From: a virus
DNA length: 64,000 bases
Strand: one strand, 5' to 3'
IMG/VR virus record: IMGVR_UViG_3300020579_000008
Location: 1-64,000 of that record
In this document: positions 1-7,769 of the stretch, in pieces
Position numbering within the stretch: position 1 is the stretch's first letter
Layout of the letters: every line of letters starts with the position of its first letter
Program-made: the position numbers and the translations under genes
The notes under the pieces: model-generated
The model's database searches: none
What the model saw: only the letters and a program-made list of their open reading frames with translations
What the model was told of the DNA's origin: nothing

Positions 1-1
1 A

Positions 2-202
2 TGTCCGGCAATACTGCTTGTATTGTGCCTGCTTTCTATAATATCAATTTTTATGGCAGAGGACTCAAAATCACAAATCGTATCCGAGTACGCCTGTGTT
101 AAGAACTACAGCTTTATAGATGCAGAGCGCGTCCCAATTTTAGGACTAGAGCATACGCGAGACATTTGTCCGAGTGGAACTGAAATGGTTAGGCTGAAAT
201 AA
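2..202 (+). CDS. small exported or membrane-anchored protein, 5' end cut by window edge
   Basis: An open frame runs in from the left edge and stops with TAA at 200-202. The first visible residues form a hydrophobic stretch (ILLLVLCLLSIISIF) and are followed by a polar tail with two cysteines. This looks like a signal peptide or single membrane anchor on a short soluble domain of about 45 residues. The true start is outside or at the edge of the window. It ends 12 bases before the next start, so the two are probably co-transcribed. No family is recognised. Confidence 0.5.
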   Translation, partial: CPAILLVLCLLSIISIFMAEDSKSQIVSEYACVKNYSFIDAERVPILGLEHTRDICPSGTEMVRLK

Positions 203-214
203 AGGAAGAAAACA

Positions 215-472
215 ATGCATTACAAAAATGGCCGTGAAGCAAAGAACGGTGACAAGGTTGTTTTAATACCATCTTATGGTAGTCCGGTTATTGGAATCTT
301 ATATGATGCGCAAGCTGGAAATGATTATTGCAACGGGAAAATAGCCCCGACTGCGCCGAATGATCCTTGCCCAAATCTGAAAGAAGTATTGCATTTGGAA
401 GATGTGCTTAAAGCTTTGCCCGCCGACGTACCAAATACGTCTGTAGTTACGCAGAAACATCAGGAGAAATAA
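215..472 (+). CDS. small hypothetical protein (85 aa)
   Basis: Starts at ATG 215 behind a purine-rich AAAGGAAG Shine-Dalgarno sequence. The protein has a short beta-rich N-terminal part (GDKVVLIPSYGSPVIGILYD) that resembles small SH3- or OB-like barrels, then a segment with two cysteines. Its stop is immediately followed by the ATG of the next gene, so translation is likely coupled. Function is not recognised. Confidence 0.6.
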   Translation: MHYKNGREAKNGDKVVLIPSYGSPVIGILYDAQAGNDYCNGKIAPTAPNDPCPNLKEVLHLEDVLKALPADVPNTSVVTQKHQEK

Positions 473-991
473 ATGGCATTTCCCACTAAGGACGGAAAAA
501 AGAAGTTTGGGTCAGGTTTTGTGGCAAAGCGCTACGACTCTATGCACCCCGGAGAATCAGAACCAACGGCAGGACCGGCCAAAGCCCCCGGTGGTCTAGG
601 CTTAAAGAAAGCATCTCCCGCCCCTCTAGGTGAAGATAACCCCTTTGCTGCTAAGCCCACCCCTAGCGCCGCAATGAATCCGGCTCTGGGCGCAGAGCCC
701 GACCCCAACGCGCAGCCTGATCCCAACGCGCCAGAGGACCCGCAGAGTACCGTTGCACAGCACGGGGCTGCCAGCAACGTTACTGTACACCATTCCCATT
801 CTACTGGTAAGCACGTGGTCGTGAGTAAGCACCCCGACGGACATTTGCATCATTCAGTACACGCTACTGCTCAAGACGCCCACAGCGCGGCCAAAACTCT
901 TGGTGGTGGCGCAGAACCTACGCAGGACGAAAATGAACCGCAGTTGGGCGAAGTCGAAGGCGCGGGCGCACCACGCCCCCGTTTCGCATAG
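473..991 (+). CDS. hypothetical protein with Pro/Ala-rich linker, paralog of the next gene
   Basis: 172 residues. It begins MAF-TKDGKK-FGSGFVAKR, continues through a Pro/Ala/Asp-rich low-complexity linker (about residues 35-95), and ends in a His-rich domain (VTVHHSHSTGKHVVVSKH, about 100-150). The next gene has the same plan with the start MAFQSKDGKSYGSAYVAKR and a matching C-terminal HG..HTVHY block, so the two are probably an old tandem duplication. The position just before the portal fits a minor head protein or a packaging-associated role, which is inference only. Confidence 0.6.
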   Translation: MAFPTKDGKKKFGSGFVAKRYDSMHPGESEPTAGPAKAPGGLGLKKASPAPLGEDNPFAAKPTPSAAMNPALGAEPDPNAQPDPNAPEDPQSTVAQHGAASNVTVHHSHSTGKHVVVSKHPDGHLHHSVHATAQDAHSAAKTLGGGAEPTQDENEPQLGEVEGAGAPRPRFA

Positions 992-1000
992 GAGATATTT

Positions 1001-1528
1001 ATGGCATTTCAAAGTAAAGACGGAAAATCGTACGGATCGGCCTATGTGGCTAAGCGTAAAGACAAAGAACACGGTGACGCCGCTAATGAGCCCAAGCGTT
1101 TCGATTCGTATGAAGGTGGGAAGCAGCCCAGCGAAGAGAATGATAATTCCAAGGCAGAGCCTAAGGAACACTCGGAAGACAAGGTGAACGAGTTTAGTAA
1201 ATCCGAGAATGTGCCAAGCGAGCATAATGAGCACGTTGAGCACGAAGCCCCGGAGGCTACTGTGCAGGCGCACGGTTTGGCTCACACTGTTCACTATAAG
1301 TTAGATCATGAGAATGGGCAGCACCAAGTGCGTAGCCTACATGATGATAACTACGAGGCGGAAACAGTGCATGGGAGCACTTCGCAAGCGTTTGGACATG
1401 GCAAGGCTTTGGCTTTCGAGGCGGGTGGGGTAGAGCAGGCAACTTCGCCTAAAAAGAGAAACCACCCAGACCAACAGGGCGCGGAATCCGAAGAAAGACC
1501 ATACGAGCAGCCCGATCTTACAATCTAG
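1001..1528 (+). CDS. hypothetical protein, paralog of the preceding gene
   Basis: 175 residues from ATG 1001, preceded by AGGAGAT. The N-terminal motif (GS-YVAKR) and the C-terminal His-rich block match the preceding gene, while the middle is a charged Glu/Lys/His-rich linker instead of a Pro/Ala linker. The linker is probably disordered. The conserved ends with a divergent middle suggest two short binding segments joined by a spacer. Function is unknown. Confidence 0.6.
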   Translation: MAFQSKDGKSYGSAYVAKRKDKEHGDAANEPKRFDSYEGGKQPSEENDNSKAEPKEHSEDKVNEFSKSENVPSEHNEHVEHEAPEATVQAHGLAHTVHYKLDHENGQHQVRSLHDDNYEAETVHGSTSQAFGHGKALAFEAGGVEQATSPKKRNHPDQQGAESEERPYEQPDLTI

Positions 1529-1537
1529 GATATAAAG

Positions 1538-1699
1538 ATGCCTTATAAATCTAATGCACAAAGAAAGTTCTTTCACGCGAACGAAAAGAAAATGGAAGCG
1601 CAGGGCGTGGATGTCGGTGAGTGGGATGCCGCAAGTAAAGGCAAGAAGTTACCCGAGCGAGCGCCAAAGAAATTCACTTTTGCTAAAAAGGGAAAGTAA
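1538..1699 (+). CDS. small basic protein (53 aa)
   Basis: A 54-codon gene with ATG at 1538 and TAA at 1697-1699. The product starts MPYKSNAQRKFFHANEKK and ends in a Lys-rich tail. Short basic proteins with a similar (K/S)xAQRxFFxAN opening are common next to structural genes in phages. The stop overlaps the next start by one base (TAATG), so translation is coupled. Function is unknown. Confidence 0.6.
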   Translation: MPYKSNAQRKFFHANEKKMEAQGVDVGEWDAASKGKKLPERAPKKFTFAKKGK

Positions 1700-1890
1700 T
1701 GCTTGACAAGGGCCAGGTATATTTCGAGCACCCCGCCGTAGGAACCGGGCAGCACTGCGGTCAGTGCATTCACTTTATCAAGGGCAAAAATAAGTGTGAA
1801 ATTGTCAGCGGTGTTGTTAAGGCAGAAGATTGGTGTGAACGCTTTGAAAAACGAGTATCTAAGTTCCATCAAATAAGCAGGGAGACATGA
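1699..1890 (+). CDS. small four-cysteine protein, HiPIP-like spacing
   Basis: 63 residues. The cysteines are arranged CGQC-HF-(8)-C-(12)-WC, followed by an aromatic residue. This spacing recalls the high-potential iron-sulfur protein-like small proteins annotated in some phages, and a zinc-binding knuckle is an equal possibility. It is coupled to the gene before it by TAATG and to the next by an overlapping ATGATG. The next gene has a related Cys pattern. Metal identity and role cannot be read from the sequence. Confidence 0.55.
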   Translation: MLDKGQVYFEHPAVGTGQHCGQCIHFIKGKNKCEIVSGVVKAEDWCERFEKRVSKFHQISRET

Positions 1891-2153
1891 TGCTGGGGAT
1901 TGGTCGGGAAAAGGCTAAGTTGTTGCAGATTAACTCGGCATCTGTTAAGGGCGAACCTGGGACTGGATTTGAAAAGCGTAAACAGGGTGGAAAGTCTGGG
2001 CCGTTCGAATGTTCCAATTGTGAGCATTTTAAAAACGGAAATGCTTGCGACCAAAAAGACATGATGAAAAATTCCAAAGAACCTAAGCATCCAAATGGAA
2101 CTATAAAGGTCTCTGGTCTTGACTGTTGCGATTATATTGAACGTGTAAAATAA
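1890..2153 (+). CDS. small cysteine-rich protein, possible paralog of the preceding one
   Basis: 87 residues from ATG 1890; an in-frame ATG at 1887 is nearer to the GGGAG signal and could be used instead. The C-terminal half has CSNCEHF-(n)-C-(n)-DCC, resembling the Cys spacing of the preceding protein. A metal-binding fold is likely by inference. It ends 12 bases before the portal gene, behind whose ATG lies a TTGGAGATAAG ribosome-binding site. Confidence 0.5.
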   Translation: MLGIGREKAKLLQINSASVKGEPGTGFEKRKQGGKSGPFECSNCEHFKNGNACDQKDMMKNSKEPKHPNGTIKVSGLDCCDYIERVK

Positions 2154-2165
2154 ATTGGAGATAAG

Positions 2166-4862
2166 ATGGCAGAAAACGATACACCGGCAAATGCTCAGAC
2201 TACCAAGAGCACGCCATCAAATGATCCCAATGATTTTCCTATAGGTTCCTTGGCGTCCTTCCCATATTCTCCAGAACCATTTGCTAAGCTCACTGATGCA
2301 GCTAAGGGCGCACTTATGGCCCTAGATGTAATTGCTACGAAGACAGATGTTGCAGCACGAAGATTAGAAGTTGAGCAAGCCTGGCAGGCTTTGCATTTCT
2401 CAAGGGGTTATCAGCATTTATTTAAAAGACGCGGCGGTGGTTGGGAATTGCCTGGAGAAGGTTCCGGCTTTAATAACGCTAAGAGCCATAGTAACCATGA
2501 CGCCCAATACGAAACTAATATTTATTCCACTAAAGGTGAGGATATAATTGTCGCAGCACTCTCCAGGGAAATTCCTAAGATGGAGTTTTTCCCAGCAAAT
2601 CCTGAGTATGCCCCAGATATTGTGGCGGCAGAAGAGAGTGAAAATTTTAAGCAAATTTGGAGTCGTAACAACAATCTACACGCCTTACTAGTTGAATGCT
2701 CTAGGATTTTTTGGAACGAAGACCGTGTTCTCTTATGGACTCGCTACGAAATAAACGGACAAAAGTACGGGTTTGAGGAAGACAACCTTGAATCTCCGAC
2801 AGTCCCTGAAGATGTTCTTTCTCCCCCAGATTCCGAGCCCACCGGTCAAGAAGGCCAGGAGGACTTTCTCGCGGCAGAAGAAACGCTTCTACCGGAAGGT
2901 ACGACTGATTCTGTGGAGGAATCTCCTGCCGAAGAACAAACCGAAGAGGCGGCAGAAAGCGATGCCGGAGGAGAGGAACTAGTTGACGCTTTGGAAGAAG
3001 TTGCGGAGAGAAAACCCTTGGGCAGAGAGATTACTACTGCTCACGGCAAGTTGGATCATAAGGTTCCGATTGCTGTAGACAACATGTGCGATATGCACTT
3101 TATTCAGTTGTATCAGGATACAGATGAAGCAGTCGCTAAGGCTATGTTTCCTTGGATCGCAGAAAAGATTCATGCTGGCTCAGATGGACAGTCCGAAGTT
3201 GAATTAGACCGCATAGCACGTGAAAACGTGCGCCAAGCAGTATTAGGTTCGTATGTTACGGGAGATTCCCAGCAGCGTCACGTAGTCGTAAAATATACGT
3301 GGTTCCGGCCTTCGATGTTCATGGATAAATCCGTAAACGATGTTTGTAAAGCGGAGTTACTGGAGACATTCCCCAATGGTTGCCTGCTTGTTAAGGCAGG
3401 ATCGGAGTACGCCTTCTCTCGCAATGAGAGCATGGACAAACACTTGGTAATCGGACATGCCTTGGGCGGCAAAGGGCAAAATAGGCGAGCGCTAGGCACG
3501 GCCATGATCCCAATTCAGAAACGTGTGAACGACTGGGTTGACATCATGGATGATTTCTTCAAGCGTACTATTCCTAAGAAGTGGTACAACGCAGAGGCCT
3601 TCGATATGCAAGCTATGAAGGATCAACCGAATATGCCAGGCAGTAGCGGATCGTTCCAACCGCAACCAGGATTGGCGTCTTCAGATCAGTACATGATGGT
3701 CGAGCCTACTCCCCAGCCTCAAGCAGCTTTACCTGATTTCGTTAAGTGGTTTATTACAAGTTTGACTGAAGAAATTTCAGGAGCTCTGCCTTCTCTTTTT
3801 GGGAGCCCGACGAACACAGATACTGTAGGTGGAATTGCGATTCAGCGTGACCAAGCGTTACAAAGAATCGGTTGCCCTTGGAATAATATCCAAGATATGT
3901 TTGCGGAAGCCGCACTTCAAGCTGTATGGTGCGCAGCAGAATGCAGAGACGGCAAAAGAATTACTCAGAATATTCAGGGTAGAGGAAACGTATCGGTTAA
4001 TACGGCTAACCTAGCGGGTAATGTTCTCTGTTATGCGGAATCGAATCCGGCCTTTCCAGAAAGTTGGCAGCAAAAAGAGGCGAAAATTTTGCAGCTTATT
4101 GATGGCAGTGCGAATATTCCCGATCTCGCAAAGTTCTTGTTCCACCCGATAAATTTGCCCGCGCTAGCAGACAGTATTCGCCTAAAGACTTTTAAAGTAC
4201 CGGGTGCATCTTCTATTACGAAACAGAAATCCGAGTTAGAGATACTTCTGCGTAGTGGACCAATGCCGAATCCAAAGGTTGTGCAGATGAAGCAGACTTT
4301 GGACGAAGCAACACAGGGAATGGCGTCTCATGTTACCAGTGGACAACCAATTCCGCCACAAGCCCCGCAGATGATGAATCAGTTGGAGCAGATGATAAAG
4401 TCCCTGCCTCCTACGGTCAGCACTGTCCCCGTGGCGCAAGATGAAAGCGAAGAGCACTTGATAGAAGCCGCTCAATGCTTGGAATGGGCAACTAGTGGAG
4501 AAGGTCAAAAATTTAAGTACGGACTGCCCAAACAAAAAGCGGCGTACGAAAATGTTTTGTTGCATTGGAAAGAGCATATGGAGATGGCTAAGAAAATTGC
4601 CGCCGCTAATGCTCCGTCAAATGTAAAGCCTCCGTCTGAGTCTATCTCCGTGGATGTAAGTAAGATGCCTGGGAATGTCGCTTCGCAAGCACTTGCTAAG
4701 ATGGGTATAGAAGCTACCCCTGCGGATTTTGCTCAGCATATGAATGAGCAAACTAATCAGGCCGTGCAGAAAAAGGCCGTACCCGAGGCTTTGAAAGGCC
4801 CGTCAGATAAAACACCGCCCCCCGGACAGGGACAGGAACCTCCTAGACAGTTGCGGAGGTAA
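2166..4862 (+). CDS. portal protein
   Basis: 898 residues. Called as portal from its size, its position at the head of the structural module, the following scaffold and capsid genes, and the central block containing GQNRRALGTAMIPIQKRVN-W and DDFFKRTIPKKWYN, typical of the alpha-rich wing and stem of podovirus portals. Residues about 204-285 are a strongly acidic Glu/Pro/Ser-rich insert that looks disordered. The C-terminal 150 residues are Pro/Gln/Met-rich and probably form a barrel or tail. It is larger than P22-type portals (about 725 residues), and the insert accounts for part of the excess. Terminase genes are not in the window and should lie upstream. Confidence 0.75.
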   Translation: MAENDTPANAQTTKSTPSNDPNDFPIGSLASFPYSPEPFAKLTDAAKGALMALDVIATKTDVAARRLEVEQAWQALHFSRGYQHLFKRRGGGWELPGEGSGFNNAKSHSNHDAQYETNIYSTKGEDIIVAALSREIPKMEFFPANPEYAPDIVAAEESENFKQIWSRNNNLHALLVECSRIFWNEDRVLLWTRYEINGQKYGFEEDNLESPTVPEDVLSPPDSEPTGQEGQEDFLAAEETLLPEGTTDSVEESPAEEQTEEAAESDAGGEELVDALEEVAERKPLGREITTAHGKLDHKVPIAVDNMCDMHFIQLYQDTDEAVAKAMFPWIAEKIHAGSDGQSEVELDRIARENVRQAVLGSYVTGDSQQRHVVVKYTWFRPSMFMDKSVNDVCKAELLETFPNGCLLVKAGSEYAFSRNESMDKHLVIGHALGGKGQNRRALGTAMIPIQKRVNDWVDIMDDFFKRTIPKKWYNAEAFDMQAMKDQPNMPGSSGSFQPQPGLASSDQYMMVEPTPQPQAALPDFVKWFITSLTEEISGALPSLFGSPTNTDTVGGIAIQRDQALQRIGCPWNNIQDMFAEAALQAVWCAAECRDGKRITQNIQGRGNVSVNTANLAGNVLCYAESNPAFPESWQQKEAKILQLIDGSANIPDLAKFLFHPINLPALADSIRLKTFKVPGASSITKQKSELEILLRSGPMPNPKVVQMKQTLDEATQGMASHVTSGQPIPPQAPQMMNQLEQMIKSLPPTVSTVPVAQDESEEHLIEAAQCLEWATSGEGQKFKYGLPKQKAAYENVLLHWKEHMEMAKKIAAANAPSNVKPPSESISVDVSKMPGNVASQALAKMGIEATPADFAQHMNEQTNQAVQKKAVPEALKGPSDKTPPPGQGQEPPRQLRR

Positions 4863-4864
4863 TT

Positions 4865-5485
4865 ATGCCAGAGAAAACTTTGGTTGGTATTTTGCAGCGG
4901 CACGGGGATACAGATACGAACGAGAAAAACCAGTTTCGTTCTAGACTTGATCCTCCGCTCAACGAAAAAGGCTTTTCGCAGGCGGAGCAGGCTTCCGATA
5001 ACATTATAAGAGACAAGTTTGAAATCAAGAGAATCATTAGCAGCCCTCTTTTGAGAGCAATGCAGACTGCTGATATCTTTAGTGAAAAGCTGGGATTACC
5101 TGTTTCTCAAGATCGGGGCCTTCTTTGCTGGGCTCTTGGCTTTTTATCTGGCAGAGATAAAGATGACTACTCAGACATTCTTGATTATTATGTGGACAAC
5201 CCACATAAAGTAATTCCAGAGGGAGAATCTTTAGATGATCTTGAGCAAAGAACTTTTGAATTTTTCAACGAACATCTTAAAAATGAATTAACTCTTTTTG
5301 TCACGCACACTTCAAATATCATCACGGTTGAGAACCTAGTGAATGGTAATCGAGAAGGGCGACCAGAAAGCGGTGAGTCTAGCGTAGATACTGGCGGAAC
5401 AGTTGGTGTTTACGTAGACGATTCAGGAAAATATAGCACCGAGATTTTATTCGGTAACGAAAAAGAAGCGCAGTATGGAAGTTAG
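4865..5485 (+). CDS. histidine phosphatase superfamily protein (phosphoglycerate-mutase-like)
   Basis: 206 residues. The N-terminal LQRHGDTD motif supplies the RHG catalytic signature (phospho-acceptor His). SSPLLRAMQTADIF gives the second Arg, GESLDDLEQR the conserved acidic region, and FVTHTSNI the second catalytic His. All core residues of the family are present, so it is probably an active phosphatase. It starts two bases after the portal stop and lies before the scaffold gene, so it is co-expressed with head genes. Substrate is unknown; a small metabolite or a phosphoprotein are both possible. Confidence 0.8.
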   Translation: MPEKTLVGILQRHGDTDTNEKNQFRSRLDPPLNEKGFSQAEQASDNIIRDKFEIKRIISSPLLRAMQTADIFSEKLGLPVSQDRGLLCWALGFLSGRDKDDYSDILDYYVDNPHKVIPEGESLDDLEQRTFEFFNEHLKNELTLFVTHTSNIITVENLVNGNREGRPESGESSVDTGGTVGVYVDDSGKYSTEILFGNEKEAQYGS

Positions 5486-5510
5486 ACTCAGAAAGACCAG
5501 GAGATAAAAA

Positions 5511-6953
5511 GTGAGTGAATCAGTATTGGATTTTGCGGGACTAGAAACACAAGTGAGTACAGAAACTCAGGTTGAAACTCCAGAAGTTACTCAAGTTGAA
5601 ACTCCAGAGACTACAACTACTCAGGAACCTACGGAGACAACTACAACCACAGAACCTAAGGTTGAGGGGGCAGAAAAAAAGCAACTTTATAACTCTGACG
5701 GTTCTCCTAAAGAGGAAGTTAAAAAAGAAGAGCCGCTTCCCGGCGGGAAGAACACTCCAGATTCCATACGTCGCGCATTAAAAATGGTGCGTGACGCCAA
5801 CCCTCAGAATAAGGGTTTGGTAAAAGAGCTTCACGATGGCTGGGAACGTAGTGCGGCATACGCAAAGGAATTTCCCACGGTTCAGGAAGCTAGGAATGCA
5901 AAAAGTTTCATAGAACTCGTTGGGGGTCCCGAGGGATATGAGAAGCTTAATCAGACAGTTGAGAATATTAAAGCTAGCGACCAGCTTTTATACAACGGAG
6001 ATGCAACCCTCTTAGATAATATTATTGAGGATTTGAAATCAGAGGGCCGCATAGATGCCTTTGGAAAACTCGCCGCCCCGTTTTTAGACAAACTACGCGA
6101 CTTGGACAGAAAGTCATACAACGATACAGTAGCGCCCCATATTCTCAGTAACCTTGAGTCGGCCAACCTACCGGGAGCCTTAGCAGGCCTTGTGCAAGCG
6201 CTAAACGATCCCGATCCAGCCAAGGCCGTAGCCGCCGCTAAAGAAATCGCTCAGGATATGAACGGTTGGTATAACAAGATTAAGCAGGAACACGCCGATA
6301 AGCTGAAGGCAGCTAAGGCGGAGCCCACACCTGAGCAACTGAAGTTCCAGAAGGAACGCGAAGAATTTACCAAGCAAAAGCAGGAGTTTGAGAAGGGTAA
6401 GCAAACCGAGTTCCAGAACGCGGTTGCTAGTGTACTAGAGAAGAGTAACAATCAGTTGCTAGGCAAATCCCTAGGTCCTTATTTGAAGATGGCGTATTTT
6501 AAGGAGTTCCCACGGACGGCACTTGTGGATTTAGGCAACGGTATTAAAAATAACTTGTATCAAGCCCTCAAAGCAAACAAGGACTATCAGCGCCAAATGG
6601 GTGCAATGTGGAAAGAAAAATCGCCTAATAAAGATAAGATTAAAGAGTACCACGACGCAACCGTGGAGGGCATGGCAGAAGATGTTGTTCGGCAGACAAT
6701 CGAGACCAGATATCCGGGATATGCTAAGGGCGGACAGGCCGCTACTCGCGTAGCCGCTGCCGCTACGAAGACCGCAGCGGTTAACAAGGCGGATGCCACG
6801 GCGGTTGTTACGGGCAAACCTCAGTACGTTGCCGAGAAGCCCAAGAATTTGAATCGAGAGATGGACCCGAAGTCATTTCTTGAGATCGCTGGAAAAGGAT
6901 ACGTTCCAGATGGTAAAGGCGGTCACCGTTTCGTGACCTGGAGAAAAGTTTAA
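5511..6953 (+). CDS. scaffolding-like protein
   Basis: 480 residues from a GTG start at 5511 behind AGGAGATAAAAA. The first 75 residues are Thr/Glu-rich and low in complexity. Residues about 265-310 form a charged coiled coil (FQKEREEFTKQKQEFEKGK). The C-terminal part is basic and Ala/Lys-rich. Composition, length and position between portal and capsid fit a scaffold. No protease motif is seen, so this is not an obvious prohead protease. The call rests on context rather than a sequence signature. Confidence 0.6.
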   Translation: MSESVLDFAGLETQVSTETQVETPEVTQVETPETTTTQEPTETTTTTEPKVEGAEKKQLYNSDGSPKEEVKKEEPLPGGKNTPDSIRRALKMVRDANPQNKGLVKELHDGWERSAAYAKEFPTVQEARNAKSFIELVGGPEGYEKLNQTVENIKASDQLLYNGDATLLDNIIEDLKSEGRIDAFGKLAAPFLDKLRDLDRKSYNDTVAPHILSNLESANLPGALAGLVQALNDPDPAKAVAAAKEIAQDMNGWYNKIKQEHADKLKAAKAEPTPEQLKFQKEREEFTKQKQEFEKGKQTEFQNAVASVLEKSNNQLLGKSLGPYLKMAYFKEFPRTALVDLGNGIKNNLYQALKANKDYQRQMGAMWKEKSPNKDKIKEYHDATVEGMAEDVVRQTIETRYPGYAKGGQAATRVAAAATKTAAVNKADATAVVTGKPQYVAEKPKNLNREMDPKSFLEIAGKGYVPDGKGGHRFVTWRKV

Positions 6954-6991
6954 AATAGCTTTGCAGTTAAATCAATTTAGGAGAAACAATT

Positions 6992-7189
6992 ATGCCAGCA
7001 GTTCCATTTGCATTTACTCGTGCGGGAAAACCTCTACAAGTAGGAGACGCTGTGTCAGTAATTGGCACAGTAACCGCCGTGTCGGGTTCAGGCCCCACCG
7101 CTTCCGTTACTGTCCAGTGGGCGGGTTCAGGTAATACTTCAGCAAACGTCCAGGCCCAAGATGTAGCAGCCGGTGGACAGACGCTCTAG
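6992..7189 (+). CDS. small beta-rich protein, capsid-decoration candidate
   Basis: 65 residues with the pattern GDAVSVIGTVTAVSGSGPTASVTVQW. The same pattern recurs in the genes at 7566 (GDFVSVTGQIVSISGTGPNA) and twice in the gene at 8112. The repeated (N/G)DxVSVxGxVxxISGxGxxAxVT motif predicts a small beta barrel. Several such genes just before the capsid gene would suit decoration or cement proteins, which is inference. RBS is TTTAGGAG. Confidence 0.6.
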   Translation: MPAVPFAFTRAGKPLQVGDAVSVIGTVTAVSGSGPTASVTVQWAGSGNTSANVQAQDVAAGGQTL

Positions 7190-7225
7190 TTTCGCGTAAC
7201 TAAATTCAATTCAGGAGGTGCAACT

Positions 7226-7237
7226 ATGACGCTCTAA
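7226..7237 (+). other. three-codon mini-ORF (Met-Thr-Leu-stop) with consensus ribosome-binding site
   Basis: ATG ACG CTC TAA at 7226-7237 is preceded by AGGAGG at 7213-7218 with the optimal 7-base spacing. Its stop codon overlaps the AAGGAGG that serves the TTG start at 7250, so ribosomes ending here could re-initiate on that gene. The last codons repeat the end of the preceding gene (ACGCTCTA), so the mini-ORF may be the scar of a deleted paralog rather than a functional leader peptide. Confidence 0.4.
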
Positions 7238-7249
7238 GGAGGTCATAAT

Positions 7250-7435
7250 TTGCGCACACCAGAACAAAAACTAGCGACCAAGCAACGCAAGGCGGCGGAA
7301 CGCTTGGCGCACCGAACCAAAGTGTTTACAAAACATCCGCCAAGCGTACGCTACGCCAAGGCAAAGTTTAAAAAAGGTACCAAGCGTCAACGCAAGAATC
7401 GTAAGCCCGCCGTGATAAAACTCGGCGTACAGTAG
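7250..7435 (+). CDS. small very basic protein (61 aa)
   Basis: TTG start at 7250 behind a perfect AAGGAGGTCA. The product is extremely Lys/Arg-rich (ATKQRKAAERLAHR..KFKKGTKRQRKNRKP), suggesting nucleic-acid binding or a charge-neutralising internal head protein. The rare TTG start combined with a very strong RBS is typical of several genes in this phage. No family is recognised. Confidence 0.55.
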   Translation: MRTPEQKLATKQRKAAERLAHRTKVFTKHPPSVRYAKAKFKKGTKRQRKNRKPAVIKLGVQ

Positions 7436-7469
7436 TGTGGTTATCTTCCAGTAAGCAGGAGGTGATCCC

Positions 7470-7475
7470 ATGTAA
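7470..7475 (+). other. start-stop element (ATG TAA) with extended Shine-Dalgarno
   Basis: AGGAGGTGATC at 7457-7467 is an 11-base perfect match to the anti-Shine-Dalgarno end of 16S rRNA, correctly spaced from ATG at 7470, which is followed directly by TAA. A ribosome loaded here could make only formyl-Met. A structured region follows at 7485-7544. It may be a regulatory ribosome stand-by or trap site, or the scar of a deleted gene. Confidence 0.4.
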
Positions 7476-7484
7476 CAACATTTG

Positions 7485-7544
7485 GCATACAGCGGCCTAT
7501 TCATAAGTATGCAGGGGAAGGGCTAAAACCCCTTCTCTGGCCGC
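7485..7544 (+). ncRNA. predicted RNA pseudoknot with an embedded hairpin
   Basis: GCATAC (7485-7490) pairs with GTATGC (7507-7512), and GCGGCC (7492-7497) pairs with GGCCGC (7539-7544). These two perfect 6-bp stems are interleaved. Between the second pair of arms lies a hairpin (about 7514-7537, GAAGGG/CCCTTC extended by G-U pairs). The element is in the 130-base gap between 7435 and 7566, just after the start-stop element and 12 bases before the GGAGG of the gene at 7566. A role in translation of that gene is inference. Confidence 0.4.
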
Positions 7545-7565
7545 GTATATTGTGCGGAGGTACAA

Positions 7566-7754
7566 ATGTCGCAGAGTAGGGCACTATCAATTTCAGGAAA
7601 ACCGGTTCAAAAGGGGGATTTTGTTTCCGTAACGGGCCAGATTGTTTCTATTTCTGGAACGGGACCCAATGCTGCTGCTACCATTAAGGCGCACGATACC
7701 GGCGCTACTTTTACAATTCCGACCAGGGAGCTACACGCTTCACAATCACTTTAA
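7566..7754 (+). CDS. small beta-rich protein, paralog of the genes at 6992 and 8112
   Basis: 62 residues with GDFVSVTGQIVSISGTGPNAAATIKAHD. It shares the (G/N)DxVSVxGxVxxISGxGP motif with its neighbours. RBS is GCGGAGG. It is predicted to be a small beta barrel, possibly a capsid decoration protein given its position. It is separated from the first paralog by the basic protein and the structured start-stop region. Confidence 0.6.
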   Translation: MSQSRALSISGKPVQKGDFVSVTGQIVSISGTGPNAAATIKAHDTGATFTIPTRELHASQSL

Positions 7755-7769
7755 ACAGAGGAGAAACGT

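Noticed and set aside
7485-7544. HDV-like self-cleaving ribozyme
   Set aside because: The stem order is similar, but the P3 hairpin and the catalytic cytosine segment are not found.
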